A stretch of 9,396 nt of DNA from Ignavibacteriaceae bacterium (GCA_023231105.1 JALNWB010000152.1:1-9396), one strand, 5' to 3'; positions 1-7,598 are shown, counted from the stretch's first letter. The notes: a model not told the origin generated them from the sequence alone. A program made the numbers and translations.

Positions 1-522
1 TAGTCTACCAGAGTCTTTACGTGAGACTACCTTACTTTTTGCTAAGGATAGTGACCAAATTGAGTTATTACATCTTTTTAACTTGTCCGAAAATCTAAAC
101 TGACCCATTACGGAAAACAGGACATGGGTATCGGTGCCTTTAGCTAAAGAATCAAATTTCCCAAATAAAAAAATTTATTATGACTTTTCTCTTCGGAATC
201 AGATTGAGACCTTTTGTTCAGGCGCTACCGATAGGCTGGGACCTATATTAATACTCATTCCGTGGTGGCTTTGGGTTGCTAGTTCAACCGAGATTTTTCT
301 TGGCAGTCACAACAAATAGGTTTAGTTTTCTGTCACCGATTAAACAAAGTATAATAAGTAAGGGACAAGTTGCTTGAAAAGTTGTTTAAGAAATATTTCA
401 GAACCTACAAAAAGAAACTCCTCATTTATCTCCTATGTAAATACTTCTGTGGGAAGCAAAAATAAAAATTACATTGCTGTTATTTGCGGCAACTCAAAAC
501 TCAATTATCACTTTATCATCAA
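1..522. other. Upstream region with no recognisable gene
   Basis: I see no convincing coding region here. A 61-codon open frame starts with GTG at 134, but it has no ribosome binding site, no recognisable motif and no family resemblance. The DNA holds some symmetry. CTTTAGCTAAAG is a perfect 12-base palindrome at 138-149. ACCCAT (103-108) is inverted as ATGGGT (124-129). TATCGGTGCCT (129-139) pairs with AGGC plus ACCGATA (220-223 and 227-233), leaving a 3-base bulge. A perfect TATAAT lies at 350-355, but no good -35 box sits 16-18 bases upstream of it, so it is only a weak promoter candidate for the gene at 523. The stretch could be the 3' flank of a gene outside the window, a decayed gene, or a long leader. 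Confidence 0.5.
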
Positions 523-2730
523 ATGAGAAAATTTCTATACATCTCGTTAATTATTTTCTTTTTTTGCGGTATCGGACGACCAACTTCATTGCAAAAAATG
601 TATGATAACGCTCACCCCAATGGAATATATGATAAACTTATCATCCTTAGTCAAGATGTAATTTATACTGGTGGATTTATTCAGAATGTTTCAAAGGTCT
701 GTATCCAAGGGAATGGAGCTATAATCGATTTACAAGGCGAAAAATTAGAAATAGATGGATCAACAAATGAAATAAAAATTGACCACTGCATTTTCATTTC
801 AACGAAACTCTATGACACTTATATATTACTAACGAATGATGCCAGTGGTCATTTTTTTAACAATACTTTTTATAGTGTGGATTTAATAATTGGTTCAAAT
901 CAATGTATAGTCTTTAAGGAATGTAATGCTGATACAAGTTTCATTTACAACAATATCTTTGTAAATTTTTCAACCGCTATATATTACTACACGTTAAAAT
1001 TTCTGAGCCCGATTATGCTGGACATTTCGAATAACGATATTTGGGGTTGTGAAAATGGATATCTGTATTGGGGTGGTTGGACGGGGTTCCCAAGATCATT
1101 TATGCCATATCCTGGAAATGATGAGATCATCAAAGACCCTCTGTTTGTAGATACGGTTAGTTTCGATTTCAGATTAAAACCTACTTCTCCTTGTATTGAC
1201 AAAGGGATGGATGTAGGAGATAGTTTTATTTCATACGCCCCCGATCTTGGGGCAAAGGAATCAGACCACTCGAATTTTATTGGAACAAGGATATCGGGAA
1301 CCATGAGTGGAGATTTAAGTGTAGATAAGTCACCATACATCATTACTGATGATATCATTGTGCCCGCTGGAGAAAGATTGTTTATTCATTCTGGAACAGT
1401 CTTAAAAATAAATACAAATAAATCGTTCTTGATTCATGGAGAGTTAACGCTCTTAGGGGAGGAATTAGATTCAGTACAGTTTTTGAATAATAGCATTTAC
1501 GAGACACGATGGGGAGGAATTGTTTTTTATCCACAGTCGTCAAGAAACAGTATTATCTCTTTCTCGTCAATAAAAAATGGAAGTTCTCCTAATGGGAAAG
1601 GGGTTATTGAAATATCAAACGACAGTGTAACAATAAACAACAACTTATTTACAAACATGGGGACAAGTATCTTTTGTGAAAACAACACACACCCCAAAAT
1701 ATTTAACAATGTATTTCTTGAAAATTCTAGTTTTACAGGTGGAAGGGTAATTTACTGTAAGACAAACTCACACCCACTTATTGAAAGCAACACGCTCTAT
1801 TGCTCAAGTATTTACAGCGATTCAGCAAAGCCAATTATAAAACGGAATAGGTTTATGGGACAAACTTATTCGATAGGGCAACAATATTGGCTATTAACCC
1901 TAAGGAACAATTCTGATGTAAAACTCGAAGCCAATTTATTTAAGAATAACTCATTTGCTGTTTTAGTAGATTCTTCAAAGTGTTCCAGTTATAATGACTT
2001 AATTACTAATTGTTCGCAAGCCTACGGATTTCATAATAATTCAATTGGACATATTTATAACAGCACGATATATGTTGAAAATGCGGGTGTTACTTGTACT
2101 GGAAGTTCAACAGTAGATATAATAAATTCAGTGGTATTGAGAGTTGGTAGTAGTTGGGGAACAGCTTTAAGGAAATTCGATAATTCCATGATATACTCAA
2201 AATACTGTGTGTTATCTGACTTCTTTGATGGTGAAAATCATATTTATAAAGATCCGTTATTTGTTAATTCAATTGGTGGAGATTTTCATATATCATCAGA
2301 GAGCCCTTGCATTGATGCTGGTACAATTGATACAACGGATTTTAACCTACCCACAACAGATTATGAAAACAATCCAAGAATTAATAATGGTATAATAGAT
2401 ATTGGATGTTATGAATTCATTAAACCTAATTCAGTTGAGAATCAGAAGAGGGATTTTCCTAACATTTACTCTTTAGCCCAAAATTTCCCAAATCCGTTTA
2501 ACCCGAGTACAACAATTAGCTATCAGTTGCCTGCAACAAGTTTCGTAACACTTAAAATATTTGATATTCTTGGAAATGAAGTTGCAATTTTGGTTAATGA
2601 GGAGAAAGAAGAGGGGTCATATAACTACCAATTGGGAATTAAAAATTACAACTTATCCAGCGGAATATATTTTTATCAATTACGTGCTGGAGATTTTGTG
2701 GGAACAAAAAAGATGTTGTTAATGAAATAA
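523..2730 (+). CDS. Secreted parallel beta-helix protein with T9SS type A sorting domain
   Basis: This is a predicted 735-residue secreted protein. It starts with a Sec signal peptide (MRKFLYISLIIFFFCGIG). The body is rich in Asn, Ser and Ile with recurring short strand patterns, as in right-handed parallel beta-helix proteins. The motif DPLFV followed by SPCIDxG occurs twice (residues 205-228 and 577-600), each time leading to a D-x-G-x-x-E/YE ending, as in the choice-of-anchor Q type of domain. Between the copies is a segment with SPYIITDDIIVPAGERL, typical of the strand region that opens such helices. The last 85 or so residues form a T9SS type A sorting domain (NFPNPFNP at 654-661, ending KKMLLMK), which directs export through the outer membrane and surface attachment or release. 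I prefer the ATG at 523 over a TTG 13 codons upstream, because it places the signal peptide at the N-terminus. No ribosome binding site is visible at either. The ligand is unknown; beta-helices often bind or cleave polysaccharide, but no catalytic residues can be named. Confidence 0.88.
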   Translation: MRKFLYISLIIFFFCGIGRPTSLQKMYDNAHPNGIYDKLIILSQDVIYTGGFIQNVSKVCIQGNGAIIDLQGEKLEIDGSTNEIKIDHCIFISTKLYDTYILLTNDASGHFFNNTFYSVDLIIGSNQCIVFKECNADTSFIYNNIFVNFSTAIYYYTLKFLSPIMLDISNNDIWGCENGYLYWGGWTGFPRSFMPYPGNDEIIKDPLFVDTVSFDFRLKPTSPCIDKGMDVGDSFISYAPDLGAKESDHSNFIGTRISGTMSGDLSVDKSPYIITDDIIVPAGERLFIHSGTVLKINTNKSFLIHGELTLLGEELDSVQFLNNSIYETRWGGIVFYPQSSRNSIISFSSIKNGSSPNGKGVIEISNDSVTINNNLFTNMGTSIFCENNTHPKIFNNVFLENSSFTGGRVIYCKTNSHPLIESNTLYCSSIYSDSAKPIIKRNRFMGQTYSIGQQYWLLTLRNNSDVKLEANLFKNNSFAVLVDSSKCSSYNDLITNCSQAYGFHNNSIGHIYNSTIYVENAGVTCTGSSTVDIINSVVLRVGSSWGTALRKFDNSMIYSKYCVLSDFFDGENHIYKDPLFVNSIGGDFHISSESPCIDAGTIDTTDFNLPTTDYENNPRINNGIIDIGCYEFIKPNSVENQKRDFPNIYSLAQNFPNPFNPSTTISYQLPATSFVTLKIFDILGNEVAILVNEEKEEGSYNYQLGIKNYNLSSGIYFYQLRAGDFVGTKKMLLMK

Positions 2731-2775
2731 AGGTGGCCTGTGAAAAACGTAATTTATATTATTCTTATTTTGCTT
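2728..2775 (+). repeat. Shared start module, copy 1
   Basis: This stretch spans the ribosome binding site, GTG start and signal-peptide codons of the small lipoprotein gene. Aligned without gaps to 6840-6887, about 39 of 48 bases agree, including blocks TAAAGGT, GTAATTTAT and TTATTCTT. The non-coding bases match as well as the coding ones, so the likeness is not only due to similar peptides. Confidence 0.6.
2731..2736 (+). promoter_or_regulatory. Ribosome binding site setting a GTG start
   Basis: AGGTGG directly follows the TAA stop of the beta-helix gene and lies 3 bases before the GTG at 2740. No in-frame ATG could give the lipoprotein signal peptide, so this site and the peptide together fix the GTG start. 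The same layout recurs at the gene starting at 6852. Confidence 0.65.
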
Positions 2776-3075
2776 TTTGTTCTTACAGCATGTCAAAAAG
2801 AGAACTCAGTTCAACCTTTCAATTATGAAAGAGACACGCCAGCATGGTTAAAGGTGAAAATTGATAGCATGGCAACCGCTCCAGATTATATTGGGACAGT
2901 AGTTTATAGATATGAATTGCACAAGCAATTTATTTATCACATCATGTTTCCTATAAGTTCTTGCGCTTATTGTGAATTATATTTACACGATGGCAGTAAG
3001 GTGCAACTCTCGGAGAATTTGTTGTCTGATTTTCTTCAAAACAGAACAAATGAAATAATTATTTGGGCGAGGTAA
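2740..3075 (+). CDS. Small lipoprotein, DUF6970-like
   Basis: A 111-residue protein with a classic lipoprotein signal: two-residue basic start, hydrophobic core, and lipobox LTAC with the lipidated Cys at 18. The mature part is about 93 residues. It has a P-x-W-L-x-x-K-I-D-x-M segment near residues 34-44, then a Y-R-Y-E strand, and a SSCAYCELY motif (73-81) with two close Cys residues. The order of these elements resembles the small Bacteroidota lipoprotein family that I know as DUF6970, but this is from memory and not certain. The start is GTG, 9 bases after the preceding stop, with AGGTGG just upstream. Its start region is about 80% identical in DNA to that of the FISUMP lipoprotein gene at 6852. 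The residues after the Cys (QKEN) resemble the lipoprotein surface-export signal described in Capnocytophaga. The protein is probably anchored in the outer membrane; its molecular role is unknown. Confidence 0.82.
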   Translation: MKNVIYIILILLFVLTACQKENSVQPFNYERDTPAWLKVKIDSMATAPDYIGTVVYRYELHKQFIYHIMFPISSCAYCELYLHDGSKVQLSENLLSDFLQNRTNEIIIWAR

Positions 3076-3101
3076 CGTTGGATTCTGATGCTGGTACGTT
3101 A

Positions 3102-3653
3102 ATGAAAACAAGTAAAACGATTAAACATTTAGCGCTATTAAAGTCATCATCCTCACATATTATAAGAGACAGATATTGGCGGACGATTATTTTGATAGGA
3201 TTGATTTTTACCTTCCAAATGTTTTGGGGTTGTAAAGACAAGGTTACATCTCCTCCTTCACTCGACAACCTCCATGTGAGTTTTGTTAGTGGTTTTATTG
3301 GGGCTGATCTAATGCCCATCATTGAACCAGATCCTATAGATTGCAGAATCATCATCGTTGCAGAAAATTCAAGTCGAACAGATGTACTTAACAACTTGAC
3401 CGTCGGGCAAGCCGATGTGTTTCTAAATTCAAATAATCAAAGGTTGGGCACTATTAAATTTAGTACTAGCTGGGATGGAAGGCTGAATCCATTAGAGCGA
3501 GATACCATAAGTTTAACAAAAGTGGTTGAGCAGACCTCTCCGTTCAGTCCACAATGTAATAAGACTGTATACATAAATTTGGTTATCCAAAATGGAGAGA
3601 AGAGTTTTGTTACTATAAAAACGGATAGCATAGGCTTTACCTGTGTTTATTGA
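3102..3653 (+). CDS. Predicted lipoprotein of unknown function
   Basis: I do not recognise this family. From the ATG at 3102 it is 183 residues long. A hydrophobic stretch (about residues 28-41) ends in FWGC, so Cys44 could be the lipidation site; the next residues are KDKVTSPPS, typical of a linker after a lipobox. The mature part alternates polar and hydrophobic residues, as in a beta-sandwich, and has two Cys in its C-terminal half. The part before the hydrophobic core is unusually long (27 residues, several basic). No in-frame ATG offers a shorter form. Two upstream starts are possible: TTG at 3078, with GAGGT four bases before it, and TTG at 3063, which would overlap the previous gene. 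I chose ATG 3102 because it gives the shortest leader, though the TTG at 3078 has the better ribosome binding site. It sits inside the tightly packed exported-protein cluster. Confidence 0.75.
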   Translation: MKTSKTIKHLALLKSSSSHIIRDRYWRTIILIGLIFTFQMFWGCKDKVTSPPSLDNLHVSFVSGFIGADLMPIIEPDPIDCRIIIVAENSSRTDVLNNLTVGQADVFLNSNNQRLGTIKFSTSWDGRLNPLERDTISLTKVVEQTSPFSPQCNKTVYINLVIQNGEKSFVTIKTDSIGFTCVY

Positions 3654-3655
3654 AG

Positions 3656-3661
3656 AAAGGT
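3656..3661 (+). promoter_or_regulatory. Ribosome binding site setting the ATG start at 3668
   Basis: AAAGGT lies 6 bases before the ATG at 3668 and just after the TGA stop of the preceding gene. It favours this ATG over the in-frame TTG at 3650, which would overlap the previous stop and add charged residues before the signal peptide. Confidence 0.7.
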
Positions 3662-3667
3662 AAAATT

Positions 3668-4327
3668 ATGAAAATATTACTTGGTGTTCTTACAGTATAT
3701 CTTTTGTTTATTTCACAGACGGGTTGCAAAAGTAATAGTACAGAACCCATACCAGATCAGCATTCTCATGATTCCACTTTTATAACCGAGAGGAAACCAA
3801 ATCTCTATATTTATCCGAAAGAGGAAATGAATCTTTCTGTTACAATTGCGTTCCCTCGCGGAGGTAAAATCACTGAATCTCTACCAATCTACAATGAGGG
3901 CTGGTCTGTAGCAGTAAAACCATCTGGATTAATTGACAACATCTATGAGTATTTATTTTACGAATGTAGAGTGCCAGACCTCACACAAAAAGCATATGGA
4001 TGGTTAATCCCCCAAAACAATATGAAACAGTTTTTTAAAGAAAATATGTCCACATCTGGTTTTAATGAAAAAGAGATTAAAGATTTTACTGACTATTGGG
4101 CACCCCTCTTAAAAGATTATTCCTACTATGAAATTTATCCCCAGTACAAAAGTACGTTGGACGAGATGTCGATACTTCAGTTTTCAGTAACACCAGACAA
4201 CCTGTATAGATTGCAATACGTAATTATCGGTAGAGATAACAGCGACATTACAATCCATGCGCCACAAATTGAAGTTGCAAATAGAATAGAATTCTATTTA
4301 GTTGAATGGGGTATTGTACTCAAATGA
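3668..4327 (+). CDS. Lipoprotein with KPNLYIYP motif, function unknown
   Basis: A 219-residue lipoprotein. The signal peptide (MKILLGVLTVYLLFISQTGC) places the lipidated Cys at residue 20, though the Gln at -3 is unusual for a lipobox. A short linker with His, Ser and Asp leads to KPNLYIYP (43-50). This is the start of a family I have seen often in Bacteroidota and other bacteria, which opens with KPxIYLYP, continues with a F-P-x-G-G segment, G-W-x-V, Y-L-F-Y-E-C, and later D-Y-W-x-P-L-L and Y-Y-x-I-Y-P-Q. All these blocks are present here in order, so the protein looks complete. The family has no function that I can name. Its last codons overlap the start of the next gene by four bases (ATGA), a strong sign that the two are translated together; the partner is a T9SS-exported beta-propeller-like protein. 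Confidence 0.85.
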   Translation: MKILLGVLTVYLLFISQTGCKSNSTEPIPDQHSHDSTFITERKPNLYIYPKEEMNLSVTIAFPRGGKITESLPIYNEGWSVAVKPSGLIDNIYEYLFYECRVPDLTQKAYGWLIPQNNMKQFFKENMSTSGFNEKEIKDFTDYWAPLLKDYSYYEIYPQYKSTLDEMSILQFSVTPDNLYRLQYVIIGRDNSDITIHAPQIEVANRIEFYLVEWGIVLK

Positions 4328-5955
4328 TAGAGGCTAAACGAAATATTGGTACACTGAAATTGAATGGAAGTACTTTCTACAAGATATTAGCTCTTTCTTT
4401 GTTTTTATTTCTCAGTACGAATGCACAGATTGTCCCAACAATTGACTGGGTTCAAATCTATGACGGAGTTAGCGGGGGAATTGATATGACAAACGACGCT
4501 AAAATGGATAAAGAAAATAATCTTTATTTGGCTGGTAGAAGTGCTGGTGTCGATAGTAGTCAAGATTTATTAATCTTAAAATATTCTAATCAAGGAGAAT
4601 TGAAAACTGAGATCCGATATGTTTCCGCTCCATATTCTTGGGAAGAGGCAAATTCAATTGCTCTTGACAGTTCAAATAATCTCTACTGCATTGGAAGGGC
4701 TTCATTCGGAACAATATCGTTTTATACTATAATTCAAAAATATTCATCAAGCGGGAGTTTGATCTGGTCTAAAAGTTTTGAAAATCATTCCGAAGGGGGA
4801 ATAATAACGGTTGATCGTGATAACGATGTGATTACTAATTATTACCAAAACGGTATTTGTTTCACCAAATATAATTCAATTGGGGATTCACTTTGGACAA
4901 TAAAGATCAAAGATGATACTAGTACTTTTAGAGTAAATAAAATATTGACTGATGAGAGCAGTAATATTTATGTTGCGTTAACTCAATATTATAACGGAGG
5001 CGATGTCCCGAATACTCTAGTGAACACATACAAGTTTGATAAAAATGGAAATTTTATCTGGCGAAAATCGTTTGATGGCAATTACACGTCGAAAATCTTA
5101 TTTGATAAGAATGGTAAACTGATGCAGCTTATCAGCGATCCCTATCACGGGTCTCTTGTGAAAATGAATAAAGACGGAGAGATTGAGTGGCAAATAAAAA
5201 ACAATGAGCTGGTGATGACCGATTTGGGTGTCGATAATAATAACAATCTTATCGTGACTGGTTATGGTGTGTTGAGTGATTCGTATGACTATGTGATAAA
5301 AAAGTATTCGTTTGATGGAGTAGAAAAATGGACACAAATCTTTAACAGCGAAGAAAAATTAAACGATTATGCTTCGGCTTTGGTTATTGATAAAGACAAT
5401 AATATTTACGTTACGGGAAGTTCGCATAACTCAATCAGCAAGGGTGTTTCCTATACTGTTAAATATGGAGAGGATGGAACACTTTTGTGGCAGCAAAAAT
5501 TTGATGCACCACACAGTATTTTTGAAAACGCATCTTATATCTTCCTTAATGACAGCAACAATGTATTTGTTGGTGGAGATGTAGCAGATTCAACAAACGG
5601 CTGGAATTTCTTTGCCTTCAAAATCAAACAAGTATTAAAAACGAGAGTAGAACAAGGAAATAACGAACTACCAGTTGAATATATTTTAAGCCAAAACTTC
5701 CCAAATCCGTTCAACCCAACAACCAGTATACAATATGCTTTACCTTATGAAAGCAATGTAAACATAACTGTTTATAATACTCTCGGACAGATTGTTAAAA
5801 CATTTAACGAAGGAGCCAAAGCATCGGGTTCTTATTCATTAAACTTTAACGGTGAAGGACTTTCTTCTGGAGTTTATTTGTACAGTATTAATGCTATGTC
5901 GGTGGATGGGAAACAGAATTATCGAGCTACGAAAAAAATGATATTTATGAAATAA
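4324..5955 (+). CDS. Secreted SBBP-type beta-propeller-like protein with T9SS sorting domain
   Basis: A 543-residue exported protein built from about eight repeats of some 50 residues. Each carries a variant of D-x-x-N-N-x-Y-V-x-G followed by a K-Y/F-x-x-x-G-x-x-x-W strand. The D-N-N blocks begin near residues 60, 114, 163, 208, 259, 303, 354 and 409, which fits the SBBP repeat or a related propeller. It ends in a T9SS type A sorting domain (NFPNPFNP at 458-465, closing with ATKKMIFMK). The signal peptide core is FYKILALSLFLFLSTNA, with cleavage likely after TNA. The n-region before it is long (about 20 residues). I chose ATG 4324, which overlaps the previous stop as ATGA, over ATG 4306. No catalytic residues are seen; such propellers usually serve binding or structural roles at the cell surface. 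Confidence 0.88.
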   Translation: MIEAKRNIGTLKLNGSTFYKILALSLFLFLSTNAQIVPTIDWVQIYDGVSGGIDMTNDAKMDKENNLYLAGRSAGVDSSQDLLILKYSNQGELKTEIRYVSAPYSWEEANSIALDSSNNLYCIGRASFGTISFYTIIQKYSSSGSLIWSKSFENHSEGGIITVDRDNDVITNYYQNGICFTKYNSIGDSLWTIKIKDDTSTFRVNKILTDESSNIYVALTQYYNGGDVPNTLVNTYKFDKNGNFIWRKSFDGNYTSKILFDKNGKLMQLISDPYHGSLVKMNKDGEIEWQIKNNELVMTDLGVDNNNNLIVTGYGVLSDSYDYVIKKYSFDGVEKWTQIFNSEEKLNDYASALVIDKDNNIYVTGSSHNSISKGVSYTVKYGEDGTLLWQQKFDAPHSIFENASYIFLNDSNNVFVGGDVADSTNGWNFFAFKIKQVLKTRVEQGNNELPVEYILSQNFPNPFNPTTSIQYALPYESNVNITVYNTLGQIVKTFNEGAKASGSYSLNFNGEGLSSGVYLYSINAMSVDGKQNYRATKKMIFMK

Positions 5956-5967
5956 GGAATAAATAAA

Positions 5968-6789
5968 ATGAGAGAATTAATTCTAATTGTTTGTAATACT
6001 TTTTGGAGTACCGATTGTGTCACAGCGATAAAAATAAATTATCTCCGAATATTCATTGTATTGCTTGCGTTTCTAATGCTTACTCAAGGTTGTAATAAGA
6101 ATGAAAAAATAGTGGAGTACGTCTACATACAAACACAAGACGGAAAAGTCTATATAAATGAGACTAAGGTTGAGATTGGACAAAAAATAACAGCTCATTT
6201 TATAAATACGGATTCAATTAAAGTTTACTCAGTTACTCTCAATGAAAAAAATGTCACCTATAAACAGATTGATGATAGTACAGTTACCCTTATTGTTCCC
6301 CATACTTATACTGGCAACAATGTAGGGAATTTTATTTTCTACTGTTGGATGCCATCAACTACTCCTACTGATACCGTTTTAGTAAGCAACCAGATCAATT
6401 ATAAATATGAGAATTTACCTATCGGTACATCTGTTAAATGGAATACAAATGAAAAAGTTACGGAATATGATTCACGGAAATATGATGGCTTGAGTCAAAA
6501 CGGTTGGAATATTCAAAGAAACTATGATACGGTTAAATTTATAAGGAGCTATCCATGTCATGATGAATGCGGCATTACCGAAACGTTAGTATTTATGGAC
6601 AACGGAAATAATACACTCCCTAAGTTTTTATACGCTTCATTCGACCGTATTGAATGGATGAAAGATCCAATTCATCTGAAGGCGGAGCAAGTCACTAAAA
6701 TCATGCTGGATAATTGGGATAGTAATTCAATCTGTAGTGGGACATTTTCTTCCCCAGATTACAGTTGGGTTTTTTGGAATAAAAAATAA
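5968..6789 (+). CDS. Lipoprotein with possible TIG/Ig-like domain
   Basis: A 273-residue protein with ATG at 5968 and an AAGGA ribosome binding site nine bases upstream that overlaps the preceding stop. The hydrophobic core at 26-38 runs into TQGC, so Cys42 is the likely lipidation site. The 25 residues before the core are unusually long and themselves start with a hydrophobic patch (MRELILIVC). Residues 60-126 look like a beta-sandwich of the IPT/TIG type (K-V-E-I-G-Q-x-I-T, then V-x-L-N, then D-D-S-T-V-T-L-I-V-P). The C-terminal half (from about 150) is different: it contains N-G-W-N-I-Q-R-N-Y-D, a PCHDEC motif (196-201) and another Cys at 256, which may form disulphides or bind metal. I do not recognise that half. 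It is probably the sixth gene of the same transcript. Confidence 0.8.
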   Translation: MRELILIVCNTFWSTDCVTAIKINYLRIFIVLLAFLMLTQGCNKNEKIVEYVYIQTQDGKVYINETKVEIGQKITAHFINTDSIKVYSVTLNEKNVTYKQIDDSTVTLIVPHTYTGNNVGNFIFYCWMPSTTPTDTVLVSNQINYKYENLPIGTSVKWNTNEKVTEYDSRKYDGLSQNGWNIQRNYDTVKFIRSYPCHDECGITETLVFMDNGNNTLPKFLYASFDRIEWMKDPIHLKAEQVTKIMLDNWDSNSICSGTFSSPDYSWVFWNKK

Positions 6790-6839
6790 ATCTTCAAAAA
6801 GCGATAGGCTGTGGAAATATTTATAATGTTTATTGAAAA

Positions 6840-6887
6840 TAAAGGTAGTCCTTGAAAAATGTAATTTATTTTATTCTTGTTTCTCTT
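6840..6887 (+). repeat. Shared start module, copy 2
   Basis: This is the second copy of the module at 2728-2775 and covers the ribosome binding site, TTG start and signal-peptide codons of the FISUMP gene. Downstream of the lipobox the two proteins are unrelated, so only the start region is shared. Duplication or recombination of a signal cassette would explain this. Confidence 0.6.
6841..6846 (+). promoter_or_regulatory. Ribosome binding site setting a TTG start
   Basis: AAAGGT lies 5 bases before the TTG at 6852. The only nearby ATG (in AAAAATG, just downstream) is out of frame, so the TTG start is needed to give the signal peptide MKNVIYFILV. A TATAAT at 6822-6827 lies upstream but has no clear -35 partner. 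Confidence 0.6.
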
Positions 6888-7514
6888 CTAGCGTTTACGT
6901 CTTGTAAAAAAGATAGCAACCCAGATTCTACGGTTGACCTTTCTCCAACGATTTCGTATTCGGGAAAAGTGTACCACACTGTAAAAATTGGTACCCAAAC
7001 TTGGCTTAAAGAAAACCTAAATGTAGGGGTAATGATTGACAGTCTGCAAAACCAAAGTAATAACGGGACAATAGAAAAATATTGTTATAATAATGACACT
7101 GCGAACTGTAATAAATATGGTGGGCTATATCAATGGAATGAAGCTATGGCTTATGATACATCAGAAGGTGCAAAAGGAATTTGTCCAACTGGGTGGCACA
7201 TACCAACACTAGCAGAGTTTCTAACACTTGTAACAGAGGTAGGAAATGATGGAAATAAATTGAAAAGAGAAGACCAAGGAAGCGGAAGTGGTGTAGGCAC
7301 CAATATAAGCGGATTCTCTGCCTTGTTAGCGGGCTACCGATACGACGATGGTGCCTTCTACGATTTAGGAGGCCACGCTTTCTTTTGGAGTTCTACGGAG
7401 TACAATGCACCGAAAGCCTATAACATGACCTTGTGGTACTATGATAGCGATCTCACCATGACCAATTACTACAAGGATTACGGTTTTAGTATTCGCTGCC
7501 TAAAGGATAATTAA
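6852..7514 (+). CDS. FISUMP-domain lipoprotein
   Basis: A 220-residue lipoprotein with lipobox FTSC and Cys at 18. Residues 39-217 match the Fibrobacter succinogenes major paralogous domain (FISUMP): it opens with V-K-I-G-T-Q-T-W-L-K-E-N-L, has a YGGLYQWNEAM block (89-99), then GICPTGWHIPT (109-119), and F-S-A-L-L-A-G-Y-R ... FFWSSTEY (178-184), and closes with GFSIRCLKD. All the usual blocks are present, so the domain looks complete. FISUMP proteins are abundant surface or secreted proteins of the FCB group; their molecular function is not established. The gene begins with TTG, 62 bases after the preceding stop, so it may share the upstream transcript or have its own promoter. The start region strongly resembles that of the lipoprotein gene at 2740. 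Confidence 0.9.
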   Translation: MKNVIYFILVSLLAFTSCKKDSNPDSTVDLSPTISYSGKVYHTVKIGTQTWLKENLNVGVMIDSLQNQSNNGTIEKYCYNNDTANCNKYGGLYQWNEAMAYDTSEGAKGICPTGWHIPTLAEFLTLVTEVGNDGNKLKREDQGSGSGVGTNISGFSALLAGYRYDDGAFYDLGGHAFFWSSTEYNAPKAYNMTLWYYDSDLTMTNYYKDYGFSIRCLKDN

Positions 7515-7598
7515 AATATTTTTCTATTTGATTTTTCTCGATAGGACACAATTAAAAAATCCAAATAAAAAAAATAAAAGCTTAATTTCTATTACGAA

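Noticed and set aside
134..319. 61-codon open frame with GTG start
   Set aside because: It has no ribosome binding site, no recognisable motif and no homology known to me, and lies in DNA full of short inverted repeats.
350..355. TATAAT as promoter of the exported cluster
   Set aside because: No acceptable -35 box is found at 16-18 bases upstream, and the gene start is about 170 bases away; the DNA is AT-rich enough for chance matches.
987..1358. 123-codon open frame on the - strand inside the beta-helix gene
   Set aside because: It lies wholly within a well-supported gene on the other strand and has no family features; it is a shadow.
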